A stretch of 64,000 bases of DNA from Mucilaginibacter rubeus (GCF_014643835.1 NZ_BMKD01000005.1:248001-312000); one strand, 5' to 3'; shown: positions 17,555 through 27,441, counted from the stretch's first letter. The notes: generated by a model from the sequence alone, not told the origin. Translations and numbers: made by a program.

Positions 17555-19474
17555 TTAGTAGCCCGGATTCTGGTAGGCAGCCTTATCAGCAGCGCTCATA
17601 ACTAATGCATCTATTTGCCCCTGCGGAATAGGGCGAAGATAGAGATGCGAGTCGATGGAACGTGTAACTTTAACCGGCGTATGGTCTCCAAAGGTGGTTC
17701 CTGCAATTGTAAAGGAAGCAGCAAGTTCCCCCCACTTTTGTGTCCGTACCAGATCGAACCAGCGGCCGCCTTCTGCATAAAATTCCCGGGAACGCTCCGC
17801 TAATACATAGTTCATGTCGATGATTGCGGGAGTAGCCGCCATCATAGCCTGGCTATCGTCTTCAATCTTTACTACATTACCATTATTATTGAAACGCCAC
17901 TTTCCTGCGCGTGCCCGCAGCACGTTAACGAGTTCACGTGCGGATTTTCCTGGTTTAACAGTGGCGCCTTTAACTGCCGCCTCCGCTGCGATCAGGTATA
18001 GCTCCGAGAATTTTGCTATTGGATAAGGACGCGTACTACCGGCATTTGGCTGTCCCAAACCTGTGCCGTTATCTGTACGATAAGGCCCCAGTTTCCAGAG
18101 TCCCGGATAAATTATCCGGCTTATATCGCCAGGGTTGACCACCCAATCTGATCTCCCTGGCAGCAGTCCCGCACCAACATTCCCGTTTGCTTTGGCGTAT
18201 GTGACGTTCGGATCGTCATTATCCAGGAACGAGAGTATCGCGCCCCCCTGTGCTACGGGCAAGCCGTTGGCATTGGCTAAGGTCTGGGCCGTATTTCCGC
18301 CCTTTTGCCAGTTTCCGCGGTATACGGTTGTGAAAGTTCCATCATATCGTGAATCGTTTACTTTATCAGCGAAAGTGTTTTTCAGTACTTCAACAGTCGG
18401 AGCCATGCGAACCCAGGGCCGGCCCAAATGTTGATCTGCCTCACGCAGAACAGAGTTCACCCCGCCACTAATTATGTTGGGATAGTTCCAGGTCATCATC
18501 CAGCCGGCAAAGTTATCCGGAGCGCCGCCGCTTCCGTAGGTCAAACTCGAACCGTTATATTTTTCACTACTTTGGGTATGGTCTGCATAGAGCACCATTT
18601 CGCTGTTACGGTCGTTTGTGCCAACATTCACATCGTAAAATGTTGGCTGTAATTTGAACGAGCCCGGATTATCAATTGCGGTGGTGGCGATATCGTAGGC
18701 GTTTTGAAAATACCACGCGGCATCGTGTCCATTGGGATCTGTCCGGTTACTTGCGGGATAGGTCGGGATACTATTGGGATTTTGCAACCACCATGCATAA
18801 GTTAAATAGGCCTTAGACAGGAAAAGACGAGCTGCCGTTTTGGTCAGTCCGCCGGTTACCCGGCCGGTTTCCGGCAGATCATTGATCGCCTGCAGCAGAT
18901 CCGGGAAAATCGCCTTTGTATAAACTTCGGGCACGGTATTACGCACTGACGTCCTTGAAGGCGTGATATTAAATTTCAACGCTCCCGAACCCAGATCAAG
19001 CGGTACGCCGCCGTAGGATTGCACCAGCAAAAAATAATCAAATGCCCTGAAGAAGCGGGCCTCAGCAATCAGAGCGCTGGAAATCCCCACGGCACTGGCG
19101 TTTTCGATTACGCCGCTGGCAGTATTGATGTCGGTAAAAGACTCGCCCCATATGATACTGGTAGGATAACTGGTTGAAGATATGATACCGACGCCTGAGC
19201 AATCCAGATCTTTGAAGTTTCCGTCGGCGCTCTGGCCCCATGTAGCTTCATCGGTACCGGTAACACCCGAATTATAGTAATAAGCCTGCCCGTAAATATT
19301 ACGCAGGTGCGCGTACATGGCTGTTAATCCACCATTTACACCCTGTACCGTTTTAAAATATTCCGGGGTGAAGGAGGAACGCGGTTGTTCATCAAGCACT
19401 TTTTTACATCCCGTAGATAAGACCGTTAGCAAAAGCGTGGATTTTATGACGCTTTTTATCTTTAAAGTTTTCAT
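17555..19474 (-). CDS. SusD/RagB-family glycan-binding outer-membrane lipoprotein
   Basis: A 639-residue surface lipoprotein that forms the lid of the SusC transporter and captures oligosaccharide. The signal ends in lipobox L-S-T-G-C (Cys about residue 23), then KKVLDEQPRSSFTPEYF, the standard SusD opening. The middle has the TPR-like helices (ALIAEARFFRAFDYFLLVQSYGGVPL) and the C-terminus has the RagB motif AERSREFYAEGGRWFDLVRT. It starts 10 bases after the susC stop, the usual tight pairing. A strong hairpin lies directly downstream. Ligand identity cannot be read from sequence. Confidence 0.96.
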   Translation of the reverse strand: MKTLKIKSVIKSTLLLTVLSTGCKKVLDEQPRSSFTPEYFKTVQGVNGGLTAMYAHLRNIYGQAYYYNSGVTGTDEATWGQSADGNFKDLDCSGVGIISSTSYPTSIIWGESFTDINTASGVIENASAVGISSALIAEARFFRAFDYFLLVQSYGGVPLDLGSGALKFNITPSRTSVRNTVPEVYTKAIFPDLLQAINDLPETGRVTGGLTKTAARLFLSKAYLTYAWWLQNPNSIPTYPASNRTDPNGHDAAWYFQNAYDIATTAIDNPGSFKLQPTFYDVNVGTNDRNSEMVLYADHTQSSEKYNGSSLTYGSGGAPDNFAGWMMTWNYPNIISGGVNSVLREADQHLGRPWVRMAPTVEVLKNTFADKVNDSRYDGTFTTVYRGNWQKGGNTAQTLANANGLPVAQGGAILSFLDNDDPNVTYAKANGNVGAGLLPGRSDWVVNPGDISRIIYPGLWKLGPYRTDNGTGLGQPNAGSTRPYPIAKFSELYLIAAEAAVKGATVKPGKSARELVNVLRARAGKWRFNNNGNVVKIEDDSQAMMAATPAIIDMNYVLAERSREFYAEGGRWFDLVRTQKWGELAASFTIAGTTFGDHTPVKVTRSIDSHLYLRPIPQGQIDALVMSAADKAAYQNPGY

Positions 19475-19484
19475 GTTGATAATG

Positions 19485-22400
19485 TTAAAATGTCAAATTC
19501 AATCCAAGTACATAATTCGTGGTCGAAGGGGCGTTGCTGCCTACTGTCAGGAATCGTCTTAAACTGTTTGACAGGGGCACCGCCGCGTTTTCATTACCAT
19601 AAGAGTTTGGTTCAGGATCCATCCCTGACTCTTTGTGATAAGGCGAGAAAAATACAAATGGATTTTGCACCGTGAAATAAGTGCGCAGGCGCATGTTCGC
19701 GTGCTTTGAGAGCAGCTTGCTGAAATCATAACCAAGCGTCATTGTCCGGATTTTGAGATAGGATGCATCAAAGTAACCGAGCGTACTGCCATATTTCGGA
19801 TTATCGCCACTCAGGATACCGCCTGGTTTCGGATATTTTGCTCCTGTGTTATCAGGCGTCCAGTAATCTTCCTGAACGTTATTACTGCGGCCTGTCATCA
19901 GGTTCAGATAGCCACCTGAGCCGTACAGGCTACTGATGAGCGTGCCCCCTTTCTTAAAGGCACCTACAACACTAAAATCAAAGCCTTTATATGCCACACG
20001 CGTATTAAAGCCGCCTTCGAATTTAGGATCAACATCGATGATCTGACGATCGGCAGCCCCGATGGCCCTTGTTGGCTGACCGTTGGCGTCATAAGTTCCG
20101 GTATACAACACTTTGATCATGCCCACATTTCCGCCCGGTTCAAGGGTGCTCAGGTAAGGGTCGCCAGACTGCCACAATCCTATTTTCTTGTAATCGTATA
20201 TGGCGTTTATATTATGGCCTACGAACCATGCGTTGCCCTCATCACGTGTCTGACCTGAAGCGAGCGCCACAAGTTTATTCCTGTTTCCATAGATATTAAT
20301 ACCCAAATCCCAGGTAAACCCGTTTTTATTGATGAGCGTACCATTCAAACTTAACTCAAGCCCCTTGTTCTGAGTCCGCCCAACGTTTGCTGTATAGCTT
20401 CCAACCCCCGCGGTAGGCGGCAGCCCTACGCCCAGTAAGATATCGTTTGTATTTGTAACATAATATTCAACAGTACCTGATAAGCGATGTTTAAACAAAG
20501 AAAAGTCTATTCCATAGTTCCATGTCTTGGAGTATTCCCAACCTAAAGTTGGACTTGGAAGCTGGGTTACATAATAGCCCGTCGCATAGTTTGTGTCGCC
20601 GAAATTATACTGACGTGTACCCAAAGTACCTAATGTCTGATAAGCATTTACTGCCTGGTTTGAGGTTTGCCCAAAGCCCGCGCGCAGTTTCAGATTATCT
20701 ATAACCGAAATGCCCTTCATGAAAGACTCATTCATGATATTCCAGCCTGCTGAAACCGCGGGATAAGTGTGCCATTTATGACCTGGAGCTAAGCGGGAAG
20801 AGGCATCCGAGCGCACGGTGGCAGACAGCAGGAAGCGGTCATCGTAGGAATACATCACACGACCCATGTAGGACATCAGGCCGCTCTGGCTGTAGTTGCC
20901 GTTGCCGATGGTGATCTCGCCGGTTGCTGCACCCAGGTTATAAAACTGGAAAGCATCAGCTGGAATATCTTTGGCCGACATGCTGGAAGAATTGTACCTG
21001 GTTTGTTCGGTAGAATACAGGGCCACGACATTTATGTTATGCTTTTGGGCGAAAGTATGGTCGTAGGTCAGCAAATTTTCAACTGCCCAGTGATATTGGG
21101 CTGAGTTGCTTACGCCCGCTGTTGACGGCGTTGTGGGCGTGGCACTGCCAATCCCAACTCCGGTGTAGTTGCCGTTGTTGCTTTGCACATAATCGAGACC
21201 AAGGTTTACCCTGTATTTCAGGCCTTCCACCCACGGAATTTTTACTTCGCCATAAACGGAGTTGTATGTGGCGTAATTCCTTGTTTCGTTGAGCCATTGA
21301 TCGTGGAGGTTATTGATGATGCCTTTGGTCAACACGAAACTTTCAGACAGTGGCGTTTTAACCGTTCTTTTCAGGCTTCCGTCCGCATTATAGGGATTGG
21401 CAAGGGGCGAAAGTCCCAAAACACTGCCAACGCCAACCTGGCTGCCTTCGGTAAGGTTATAGTTATTGTTAGTGGTAAAGCCAACTTTAACGTATTTGCC
21501 TACATTCTGGTCCACTGATCCTCTCATGGAGTAGCGGGTATATTGCTGCGTAGGAATAAGGCCCTGATTTTTATAATAGCCGCCGCCGAAATTATATGTA
21601 CCCGTTTGGCTGCCTCCGGAAACACCTACGTCATTACTGAAAACCATGCCGCTTCTGTAAAAAAGCTTCTGCCAGTCGGTATTTACGTCGTCAGCTTCGT
21701 CTACGGCGTTGGTGTACAGGCCTGCCGCTTTACGTAGTTTTAAAAATTCGGGACCGGTCATCATCGGGTACCTGGCGAAAAGTTTTTGCTCCCCATAATA
21801 GGCGTTATAGGTAATTTTAGCGGCTCCTCCCACCTGGCCCCTATTCGTGGTAATAAGTACAACGCCGTTTGCTCCCCTCGAGCCGTAAATAGCTGTGGCG
21901 GAAGCATCCTTAAGAATATCGATACTTTTAACGTCGTTAGGGTTAATATCTCCAAGAGAGCCGGTAAAAGGGATACCGTCAAGTACGATCAAGGGGTCAT
22001 TGCTTGCAGTAAGCGACCGTTGGCCCCTGATCAGGATCTGCATCGTTGCACCTGGTTTTGTAGAAGTTTGAGAAACCTCTACGCCGGGTAATCTGCCTTG
22101 TATGGCCTGGCTGATATTAGGCGCGGGAATATCACGGATCCGTTCGCCGCTGATCGACGCGACTGAACCCGTTACAGCTTCCCGCCTTTGGCTACCATAG
22201 CCGATAACGATCACATCGTTAAGGCTGTTACTGCTTTGGCTAAGACGAATGGATAAATGTGTTTGCCCGTTAATCTGGATTTCCTGGTCGGCATAACCAA
22301 TAAAAGTCACAATAAGCGCCTTCTCGGTTGGAGGGACAGTTATGGTGAAATTGCCGGCAACATCGGTAACAGATGTTGCTTTAGCTGTTTTTGCCCTTAC

Positions 22401-22547
22401 GGTAGCGCCCGGTAAAGGCAGACCCTTCTCATCGACTACGGTACCGTTTATTTTCCTGCCTTGCCCAAATGCTGTAAGGCTGGAAAGCAAAACCGCCAGC
22501 AGCAGCAAGAAAGGTTTCTTTTGAATAGTTTGTAATGATTTTTTCAT
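19485..22547 (-). CDS. SusC/RagA-family TonB-linked outer-membrane transporter
   Basis: TonB-dependent oligosaccharide importer of 1020 residues. After the signal peptide (1-28, ending AFGQ) come a CarboxypepD_reg-like domain (about 32-112, GTVVDEKGLPLPGATVRAK), the plug domain (about 115-235, with VIVIGYGSQRREAVTGSVASI and IYGSRGANGVVLITT) and a 22-strand barrel ending in the aromatic terminus LGLNLTF. It pairs with SusD (10-base gap). The ATG overlaps the stop of a possible 34-codon upstream ORF, and a perfect 18-bp palindrome lies 146 bases upstream. Expression is presumably induced by the neighbouring HTCS regulator. Confidence 0.96.
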   Translation of the reverse strand: MKKSLQTIQKKPFLLLLAVLLSSLTAFGQGRKINGTVVDEKGLPLPGATVRAKTAKATSVTDVAGNFTITVPPTEKALIVTFIGYADQEIQINGQTHLSIRLSQSSNSLNDVIVIGYGSQRREAVTGSVASISGERIRDIPAPNISQAIQGRLPGVEVSQTSTKPGATMQILIRGQRSLTASNDPLIVLDGIPFTGSLGDINPNDVKSIDILKDASATAIYGSRGANGVVLITTNRGQVGGAAKITYNAYYGEQKLFARYPMMTGPEFLKLRKAAGLYTNAVDEADDVNTDWQKLFYRSGMVFSNDVGVSGGSQTGTYNFGGGYYKNQGLIPTQQYTRYSMRGSVDQNVGKYVKVGFTTNNNYNLTEGSQVGVGSVLGLSPLANPYNADGSLKRTVKTPLSESFVLTKGIINNLHDQWLNETRNYATYNSVYGEVKIPWVEGLKYRVNLGLDYVQSNNGNYTGVGIGSATPTTPSTAGVSNSAQYHWAVENLLTYDHTFAQKHNINVVALYSTEQTRYNSSSMSAKDIPADAFQFYNLGAATGEITIGNGNYSQSGLMSYMGRVMYSYDDRFLLSATVRSDASSRLAPGHKWHTYPAVSAGWNIMNESFMKGISVIDNLKLRAGFGQTSNQAVNAYQTLGTLGTRQYNFGDTNYATGYYVTQLPSPTLGWEYSKTWNYGIDFSLFKHRLSGTVEYYVTNTNDILLGVGLPPTAGVGSYTANVGRTQNKGLELSLNGTLINKNGFTWDLGINIYGNRNKLVALASGQTRDEGNAWFVGHNINAIYDYKKIGLWQSGDPYLSTLEPGGNVGMIKVLYTGTYDANGQPTRAIGAADRQIIDVDPKFEGGFNTRVAYKGFDFSVVGAFKKGGTLISSLYGSGGYLNLMTGRSNNVQEDYWTPDNTGAKYPKPGGILSGDNPKYGSTLGYFDASYLKIRTMTLGYDFSKLLSKHANMRLRTYFTVQNPFVFFSPYHKESGMDPEPNSYGNENAAVPLSNSLRRFLTVGSNAPSTTNYVLGLNLTF

Positions 22548-22648
22548 AATTCAGGTTTAAAAAAATTGAAGTTTTTGTGCCATGGAACAATTCGCCCAGG
22601 TTTGAGTTTAATATGCTTCCCGTCCGGGCCCCTAATCAGGTTTTTCAT
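22544..22648 (-). CDS. Possible 34-codon upstream ORF coupled to susC
   Basis: An ATG at 22648 on the minus strand opens a basic 34-residue frame beginning MKNLIRGPDGKHIKLK whose TGA overlaps the susC ATG in an ATGA arrangement. Such a join would allow translational coupling. A frame this short occurs often by chance and no homologue is recognised, so this is a low-confidence call. Confidence 0.25.
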   Translation of the reverse strand: MKNLIRGPDGKHIKLKPGRIVPWHKNFNFFKPEL

Positions 22649-23023
22649 TTTATAGTTTGTTAAATCACAACGATAACTTTATTATGACCAGCTTCGCAAT
22701 CGATTGCGAAATTGATGGTGACATAATGCGGAGCTTAATCCGGACGATATCAAATAAATCAGAATGTTTTTTTTAGTTTATAAATTGTATATGGCGGCAG
22801 GAATGCCCTCATAGCTATGCCGAAGATCATCGCTTTAAAGGGATTAGGGTAGGACAAATCGCAAAATTCGTGATACATTTGTTCAATGATGCCATTATGG
22901 GTGGTTTCTGCAGTGTTGCCGAATTACTTTGCCTTGAGAGTGTGACCACCCGAATATCCGGAATGCTGCTTCCGATACATGTACCATTGTGTAAAAAGAT
23001 GGCTGCGGAGGCTATAGGACGCC
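22649..23023. promoter_or_regulatory. Control region between HTCS and susC
   Basis: About 375 bases without a supported gene between two leftward genes. It contains the 18-bp palindrome at 22693-22710 and a near-consensus -7 box on the minus strand (TATCGTTG, around 22670). A 60-codon frame on the plus strand has no support. Confidence 0.4.
22693..22710. promoter_or_regulatory. Perfect 18-bp palindrome, candidate PUL operator (susC side)
   Basis: TTCGCAATCGATTGCGAA is a perfect palindrome. Its core half-site CGCAAT/ATTGCG recurs in the inverted repeat before the GH95 gene. The AATCGATT centre also fits the LacI-family AAnCGnTT pattern, but no LacI regulator is visible in the window; the HTCS AraC domain is the only local candidate. 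Confidence 0.5.
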
Positions 23024-26000
23024 TTAAATTGCAGGAGTGGCCTTGTTTTTAGACATATTCCTTTTGATGATCATGTACTCCGACGGTAACATGCCGAAGC
23101 GTGTTTTAAAGATCCGCGAAAAATAACTGGGTGTGCCGAAGCCTGTAATATAGGCGATCTGAGCTACATTATAATCACTGATCTCCAGCAACTGGGCTGC
23201 TTTGTCAAGTTTGACGTTGCGGATGTACTCCACCGGGGTTTGCCCGGTAATTTCCAGAAGTTTGTAATAAAGTGACCCCCGGCTCATGCCCACATGCCGG
23301 CTCAGTTCTTCAACTGACAACCCCGGCTCACTTAATTGGTCTTCTATATATTTCATGACCGAATTTAAAAGCTTTACATCGGCCGACTCCATTTCAACCT
23401 GGGGGCTAACCATCTGTATTTGCCTGGAATATGTATCCTTTAGATTTTTGTTCAGATCAAGAAGGTTATCGATCTTGGTTTGCAGGATTTGGAAATTGAA
23501 AGGCTTCGTAAGATAGTCATTAGCGCCTGTTTTGAGGCCTTTTAACTGATGCTCTTCCCCGGTTGTTGCCGTTAATAATATTACAGGGGTATGGCAGGTG
23601 CGCTTATCGGCTTTAATTTTTTTGCTCAACTCAATCCCATCCATGTGGGGCATGTTGATATCACTGACAACCAGGTTAACATGCGCGCCAAGTGTTTTTT
23701 GCCATCCTTCTTTACCGTGGGCCGCCTCAATAATATGATAGTATTTTTTCAGGTGATCCGACAAATAAGAGCGGAATTCGTCATTGTCCTCTACCAATAG
23801 TACGGTTGGCTTTAGTTCAGGGTTTTCGCTTCTGGCCTGCCTTTCTTTAGCGTTTTCTCTATCAGAAACGGGAGGTGTTTCGGAGGTACCGGCTTCCACC
23901 GCAGCGGTGAGCGGAAGCCTTACTAAAAAGCTTGTTCCCTGTCCGGCTATACTTTCCGCCTGAATGGTGCCGCCGTGAAGCTCTATAAATTCTTTGGTTA
24001 TGGAAAGGCCTATGCCGGTACCCTGGTTGACTATTGCACTGCTTTGGCGCGATTGATAAAAGCGTTCAAATATTTTTTCGAGATCATCGGCCTGTATGCC
24101 AATTCCGGTATCAGTAATCTTAAGCAGCAGGCCTGTGCTCAACAACGAACTCTTTTCAGCCCGGGCGCTGACAGAAACTACCCCGCCGGCAGGGGTGAAT
24201 TTAAACGCGTTAGACAACAAGTTGAAAATAACCCGCTCCAGCTTATCCGGGTCAAAGTAAGCCTGCAACTCTTCCTGTTGCACATCAACCTCCAGTGTAA
24301 CCTGTTTTTTTAAAGCAAGATCCTGAAATGCTTCGCACGACTCGGTGATAAAAGACATGATCTCTCCCGCCGAAAGGCTGAGCTTCAACTTTTGTTCTTC
24401 CATTTTACGAAAGTCAAGCAACTGGTTGACCAGGTTGAGTAACCTGCGACCATTTCTATTGATCATTTTCAGATCCTCGATGTCATTCCCCGGAACAGAT
24501 TTTTCAAGCAGTTTTTCGACCGGGGCCAGGATCAGCGACACCGGGGTTCGAAACTCGTGGCTTAGATCTGTTAAAAACTTTATTTTCAGCAAGTCCAGCT
24601 CATGCAAACGTTCAGCTTCCCGCCTTTCCTGTTCAATAAGCTGACTGACTTGAAGTTTCTCCTGGGCCTGCTCAAATTGCCTCCGGATTTTCTGAATACC
24701 ACGTCTCCTTATGAAAAACAAAGCCGATCCTAAAATAACCACGTAAGCAATATAAGCATAAACTGTTCGCCAGAACGGCGGCAATATAGTTATCCTGATC
24801 GTCGTCACCGGGTTATTCCAGTGGTTTTCATCTTTACTGGCCATCACCTCAAAACTGTAGGTCCCGGGATCAATATTGGTATAGCTGGCTGTCCGAATAT
24901 TTTGAACATAATTCCAGGCTTTATCAAAACCTTTTAGCCGATAAGCATATAAATTCTGTTTAGGAGATGTATAATCCAGTGCCACATAACCGATGGAAAA
25001 ATTTTGGCCGTATTTCAAAGTGATTTCTTTTGCGGTACTGATATGCTCATGAATCGGTGACTCATTTCCAGGATTTACTATCGCATTATCAACGGTTAAA
25101 TTGCTTAGAATTACCCGTCCGGGACGAGAGACAACCGGTAATCTCGATGGATTAAAAAAATTAAAGCCGTCCTGACCTCCAAAATAAAGATTGCCGTCCC
25201 TGGTTTTTATTCCTGAGCCTGAAGAAAAAGCTCCTTGCTGTACGCCGTTTTCGTTAGTAAAATTGCGGAAAACCCTTCTTTTGTAATCAAACGAACTGAT
25301 TCCGCGATCCGTGCTTAACCACAGGAAACCTTTATCGTCCTGCAAAATTGATTTTACGAAGGAATTAGCCAGGCCCTGACCTTCACCGTAAGAGACGAAT
25401 TTTTTTTGATTTTCGTCAAAATAGCTAATCCCCTGTTTGGTGCCAGACCAAACACTCCCGTCATTAGTTATAAATAAGTTCAGTACCACGTCGTCGGCCA
25501 GTGCCGAATTTTTTTTATTGTAATGCGTCCACTTTTGATGCTCAGTATCAAGCACTACGATTCCAGTTCCCATCGAAGCAATCCACATGCGCCCGTCCCG
25601 GCCCGGAATAATAGAAGAAATAAAACCGTTAACGGGTAAACTCCGGCTCTGGCGGCCGGCCCCGTTTTGACTTGTCAGATGTGAAAATGACTGGCTATTT
25701 TCATCATATATATCTATTCCCCGACCCAGTGTACCTATCCAAATTCTGCCACTCGCGTCGGCGTTAATGCAAGTAATATCATTGCTACAAATTCCATGAC
25801 CATTGCCGTCAGCTGTATATTGTACATATCTATGAGTAGTGATGTCAATTCGGAAAAGCCCGTTATGGTAAGTTCCCGCCCACAAGTTTCCTTTCCTATC
25901 GATATAAAGTGATGTTACGGCCAGTGAGCTTCCGCGGCGTTTCAACTTACTTTGTATATCATACGAATGCAAAAGGCCTGTCTTTTTGTCGAGCAAAGCA

Positions 26001-27166
26001 ATACCTGCGTCGGTCCCTACAAAAATGTCACCGCTGCTGCATTCCGCGAAAGCGGTTACAAGCGGCGATTTTAAACCGAGAGGATCGAAAGGGTCACTTT
26101 TCTTGTGATTGAAGAGTGCAAGATGAGGGTCGTATTTTCCGATCCCTTCGGTAAAAGTTCCAACCCAATATATACCTGCAGGGTCAATAAATATGCTGCG
26201 TATGGAATTGCTTTTCAGGCTGCCCGCATTCCTGGGATCTGCGGTCAATTGCTGAAAAACCTCCAGTTGAGGATCGAATAAATTGACCCCACCCTCTGTT
26301 CCGATCCAGATCTTGCCGTCTTTAGCCAGGCTCATCGTGAAAATTGCGTTATTGTCCAGGCTCAGGGACGATTGATTGCCAGAACGAAAAATTTCAAAAT
26401 GCCCATCATCTGTCCACTTGTTCAGCCCGTCGTACGTACCAAACCAAATGCTGCCTTTTTTATCTTCAATGATTGCTTTAACCGTGTTATTACTTAATGC
26501 GTACCTGTCCTGCTCATTGTGCGAAAACCTTTTGAAGGAATTTGATGACCATTCATACAGGTACAACCCATAATTGGTACCAACCCACATCCGTTGTCGA
26601 CTATCTTCGAACAAAGAGAGGACGACAAACGCGCCCGCGTCCTTTTTATCAGGTTCCGGAATCTTAACAGGCGTAATTCTGCCGGTTTTCGTATCAATTA
26701 TCCGGAGATCTTCATAGGTGCCTACCCATAATTTGCCCTGGTGGTCCTGGCAAATAGCCCTGACTGATATGTCTGAAATTTCTCGCCAGGAACCATCTCC
26801 CCTGAAAGGTTCGAATCGATCAAACTTGCGGTTGTAATAAGAAAGCCCCCCTCCGCTGGTACCAACCCATATCCGCCCACTTTTATCTTCAAACATTGAC
26901 AAGACTTCGTTGGAAGGAATACTATTACCAGATGCGCCATGCCTGTAAATAACGAAATTACTGCCATCGAATTTATTAAGCCCGTTTCCGGTTCCGAACC
27001 ACATCAATCCAAACCGGTCTTTTATAATGGTATTTACGGTATTCGAAGACAATCCTTCTTTTATCGTAATAGATGTAAAGTTTATAGCAGCCTGTCCATA
27101 AATTTGAGATGGGACATACAAAAAGAGCAGGCATGTCAATATATAACAGCTTTTAAACTTAAGCAT
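23024..27166 (-). CDS. Hybrid two-component system regulator (HTCS) of the PUL
   Basis: One-protein sensor, kinase and DNA-binding regulator of 1380 residues in the inner membrane. The ATG at 27166 is chosen because it gives a signal peptide ending IYGQ; an in-frame ATG at 27202 is less likely. Order: periplasmic two-component propeller repeats (about 30-690), Y_Y_Y domain (about 730-780), one membrane segment (about 798-818), HisKA with the phospho-acceptor His in LSHEFRTP (about 868), HATPase with NLLSNAFKF and GTGIGLSI, receiver with the Asp of VVSDINMPHMDG (about 1170), and AraC helix-turn-helix (about 1280-1370). It is expected to bind a PUL oligosaccharide and switch on susCD and the enzyme genes downstream. 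A perfect -7 box on the minus strand (CAAATATA as read on plus) lies at 27243-27250. Confidence 0.95.
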   Translation of the reverse strand: MLKFKSCYILTCLLFLYVPSQIYGQAAINFTSITIKEGLSSNTVNTIIKDRFGLMWFGTGNGLNKFDGSNFVIYRHGASGNSIPSNEVLSMFEDKSGRIWVGTSGGGLSYYNRKFDRFEPFRGDGSWREISDISVRAICQDHQGKLWVGTYEDLRIIDTKTGRITPVKIPEPDKKDAGAFVVLSLFEDSRQRMWVGTNYGLYLYEWSSNSFKRFSHNEQDRYALSNNTVKAIIEDKKGSIWFGTYDGLNKWTDDGHFEIFRSGNQSSLSLDNNAIFTMSLAKDGKIWIGTEGGVNLFDPQLEVFQQLTADPRNAGSLKSNSIRSIFIDPAGIYWVGTFTEGIGKYDPHLALFNHKKSDPFDPLGLKSPLVTAFAECSSGDIFVGTDAGIALLDKKTGLLHSYDIQSKLKRRGSSLAVTSLYIDRKGNLWAGTYHNGLFRIDITTHRYVQYTADGNGHGICSNDITCINADASGRIWIGTLGRGIDIYDENSQSFSHLTSQNGAGRQSRSLPVNGFISSIIPGRDGRMWIASMGTGIVVLDTEHQKWTHYNKKNSALADDVVLNLFITNDGSVWSGTKQGISYFDENQKKFVSYGEGQGLANSFVKSILQDDKGFLWLSTDRGISSFDYKRRVFRNFTNENGVQQGAFSSGSGIKTRDGNLYFGGQDGFNFFNPSRLPVVSRPGRVILSNLTVDNAIVNPGNESPIHEHISTAKEITLKYGQNFSIGYVALDYTSPKQNLYAYRLKGFDKAWNYVQNIRTASYTNIDPGTYSFEVMASKDENHWNNPVTTIRITILPPFWRTVYAYIAYVVILGSALFFIRRRGIQKIRRQFEQAQEKLQVSQLIEQERREAERLHELDLLKIKFLTDLSHEFRTPVSLILAPVEKLLEKSVPGNDIEDLKMINRNGRRLLNLVNQLLDFRKMEEQKLKLSLSAGEIMSFITESCEAFQDLALKKQVTLEVDVQQEELQAYFDPDKLERVIFNLLSNAFKFTPAGGVVSVSARAEKSSLLSTGLLLKITDTGIGIQADDLEKIFERFYQSRQSSAIVNQGTGIGLSITKEFIELHGGTIQAESIAGQGTSFLVRLPLTAAVEAGTSETPPVSDRENAKERQARSENPELKPTVLLVEDNDEFRSYLSDHLKKYYHIIEAAHGKEGWQKTLGAHVNLVVSDINMPHMDGIELSKKIKADKRTCHTPVILLTATTGEEHQLKGLKTGANDYLTKPFNFQILQTKIDNLLDLNKNLKDTYSRQIQMVSPQVEMESADVKLLNSVMKYIEDQLSEPGLSVEELSRHVGMSRGSLYYKLLEITGQTPVEYIRNVKLDKAAQLLEISDYNVAQIAYITGFGTPSYFSRIFKTRFGMLPSEYMIIKRNMSKNKATPAI

Positions 27167-27404
27167 AATAAAATATGATGAATAGTCACTCGCAGCAACC
27201 AATAAAGGCTTCAGTAATATATTTTAATTGGTGTTGTTTTGACAAATATAACCCAGTTGATGCAAATATCATTGTTAATTTATGACTATAGGGTATTTCC
27301 AGGCTTATTCTCAAAGGTTTCGTCTTTTTATCAGGCGGCAGCGGGTCTTATTCGCCATCATTTTTGGGACATCCCAGACTGTTTAAAAACGTATGTAAAA
27401 AAAG
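27167..27404. other. Upstream region of the HTCS gene
   Basis: Contains a perfect minus-strand -7 box (plus-strand CAAATATA at 27243-27250) that could drive the HTCS gene, with a leader of about 70 bases. The -33 partner is not at standard spacing. No gene is supported. Confidence 0.35.
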
Positions 27405-27441
27405 AAAATCCGCCGATTTCGTGCGAAACTCGGCGGATTTT
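27405..27441. terminator. Strong bidirectional hairpin
   Basis: AAAATCCGCCGA (27405-27416) pairs perfectly with TCGGCGGATTTT (27430-27441), and TTTCG/CGAAA extends the stem inside the loop. The A and T ends suit termination on both strands. No gene ends nearby on either strand, so what it terminates is unclear. Confidence 0.65.

Noticed and set aside
22870-23052. 60-codon plus-strand frame between HTCS and susC
   Set aside because: It overlaps the 3' end of the HTCS gene on the other strand and has no recognisable product.
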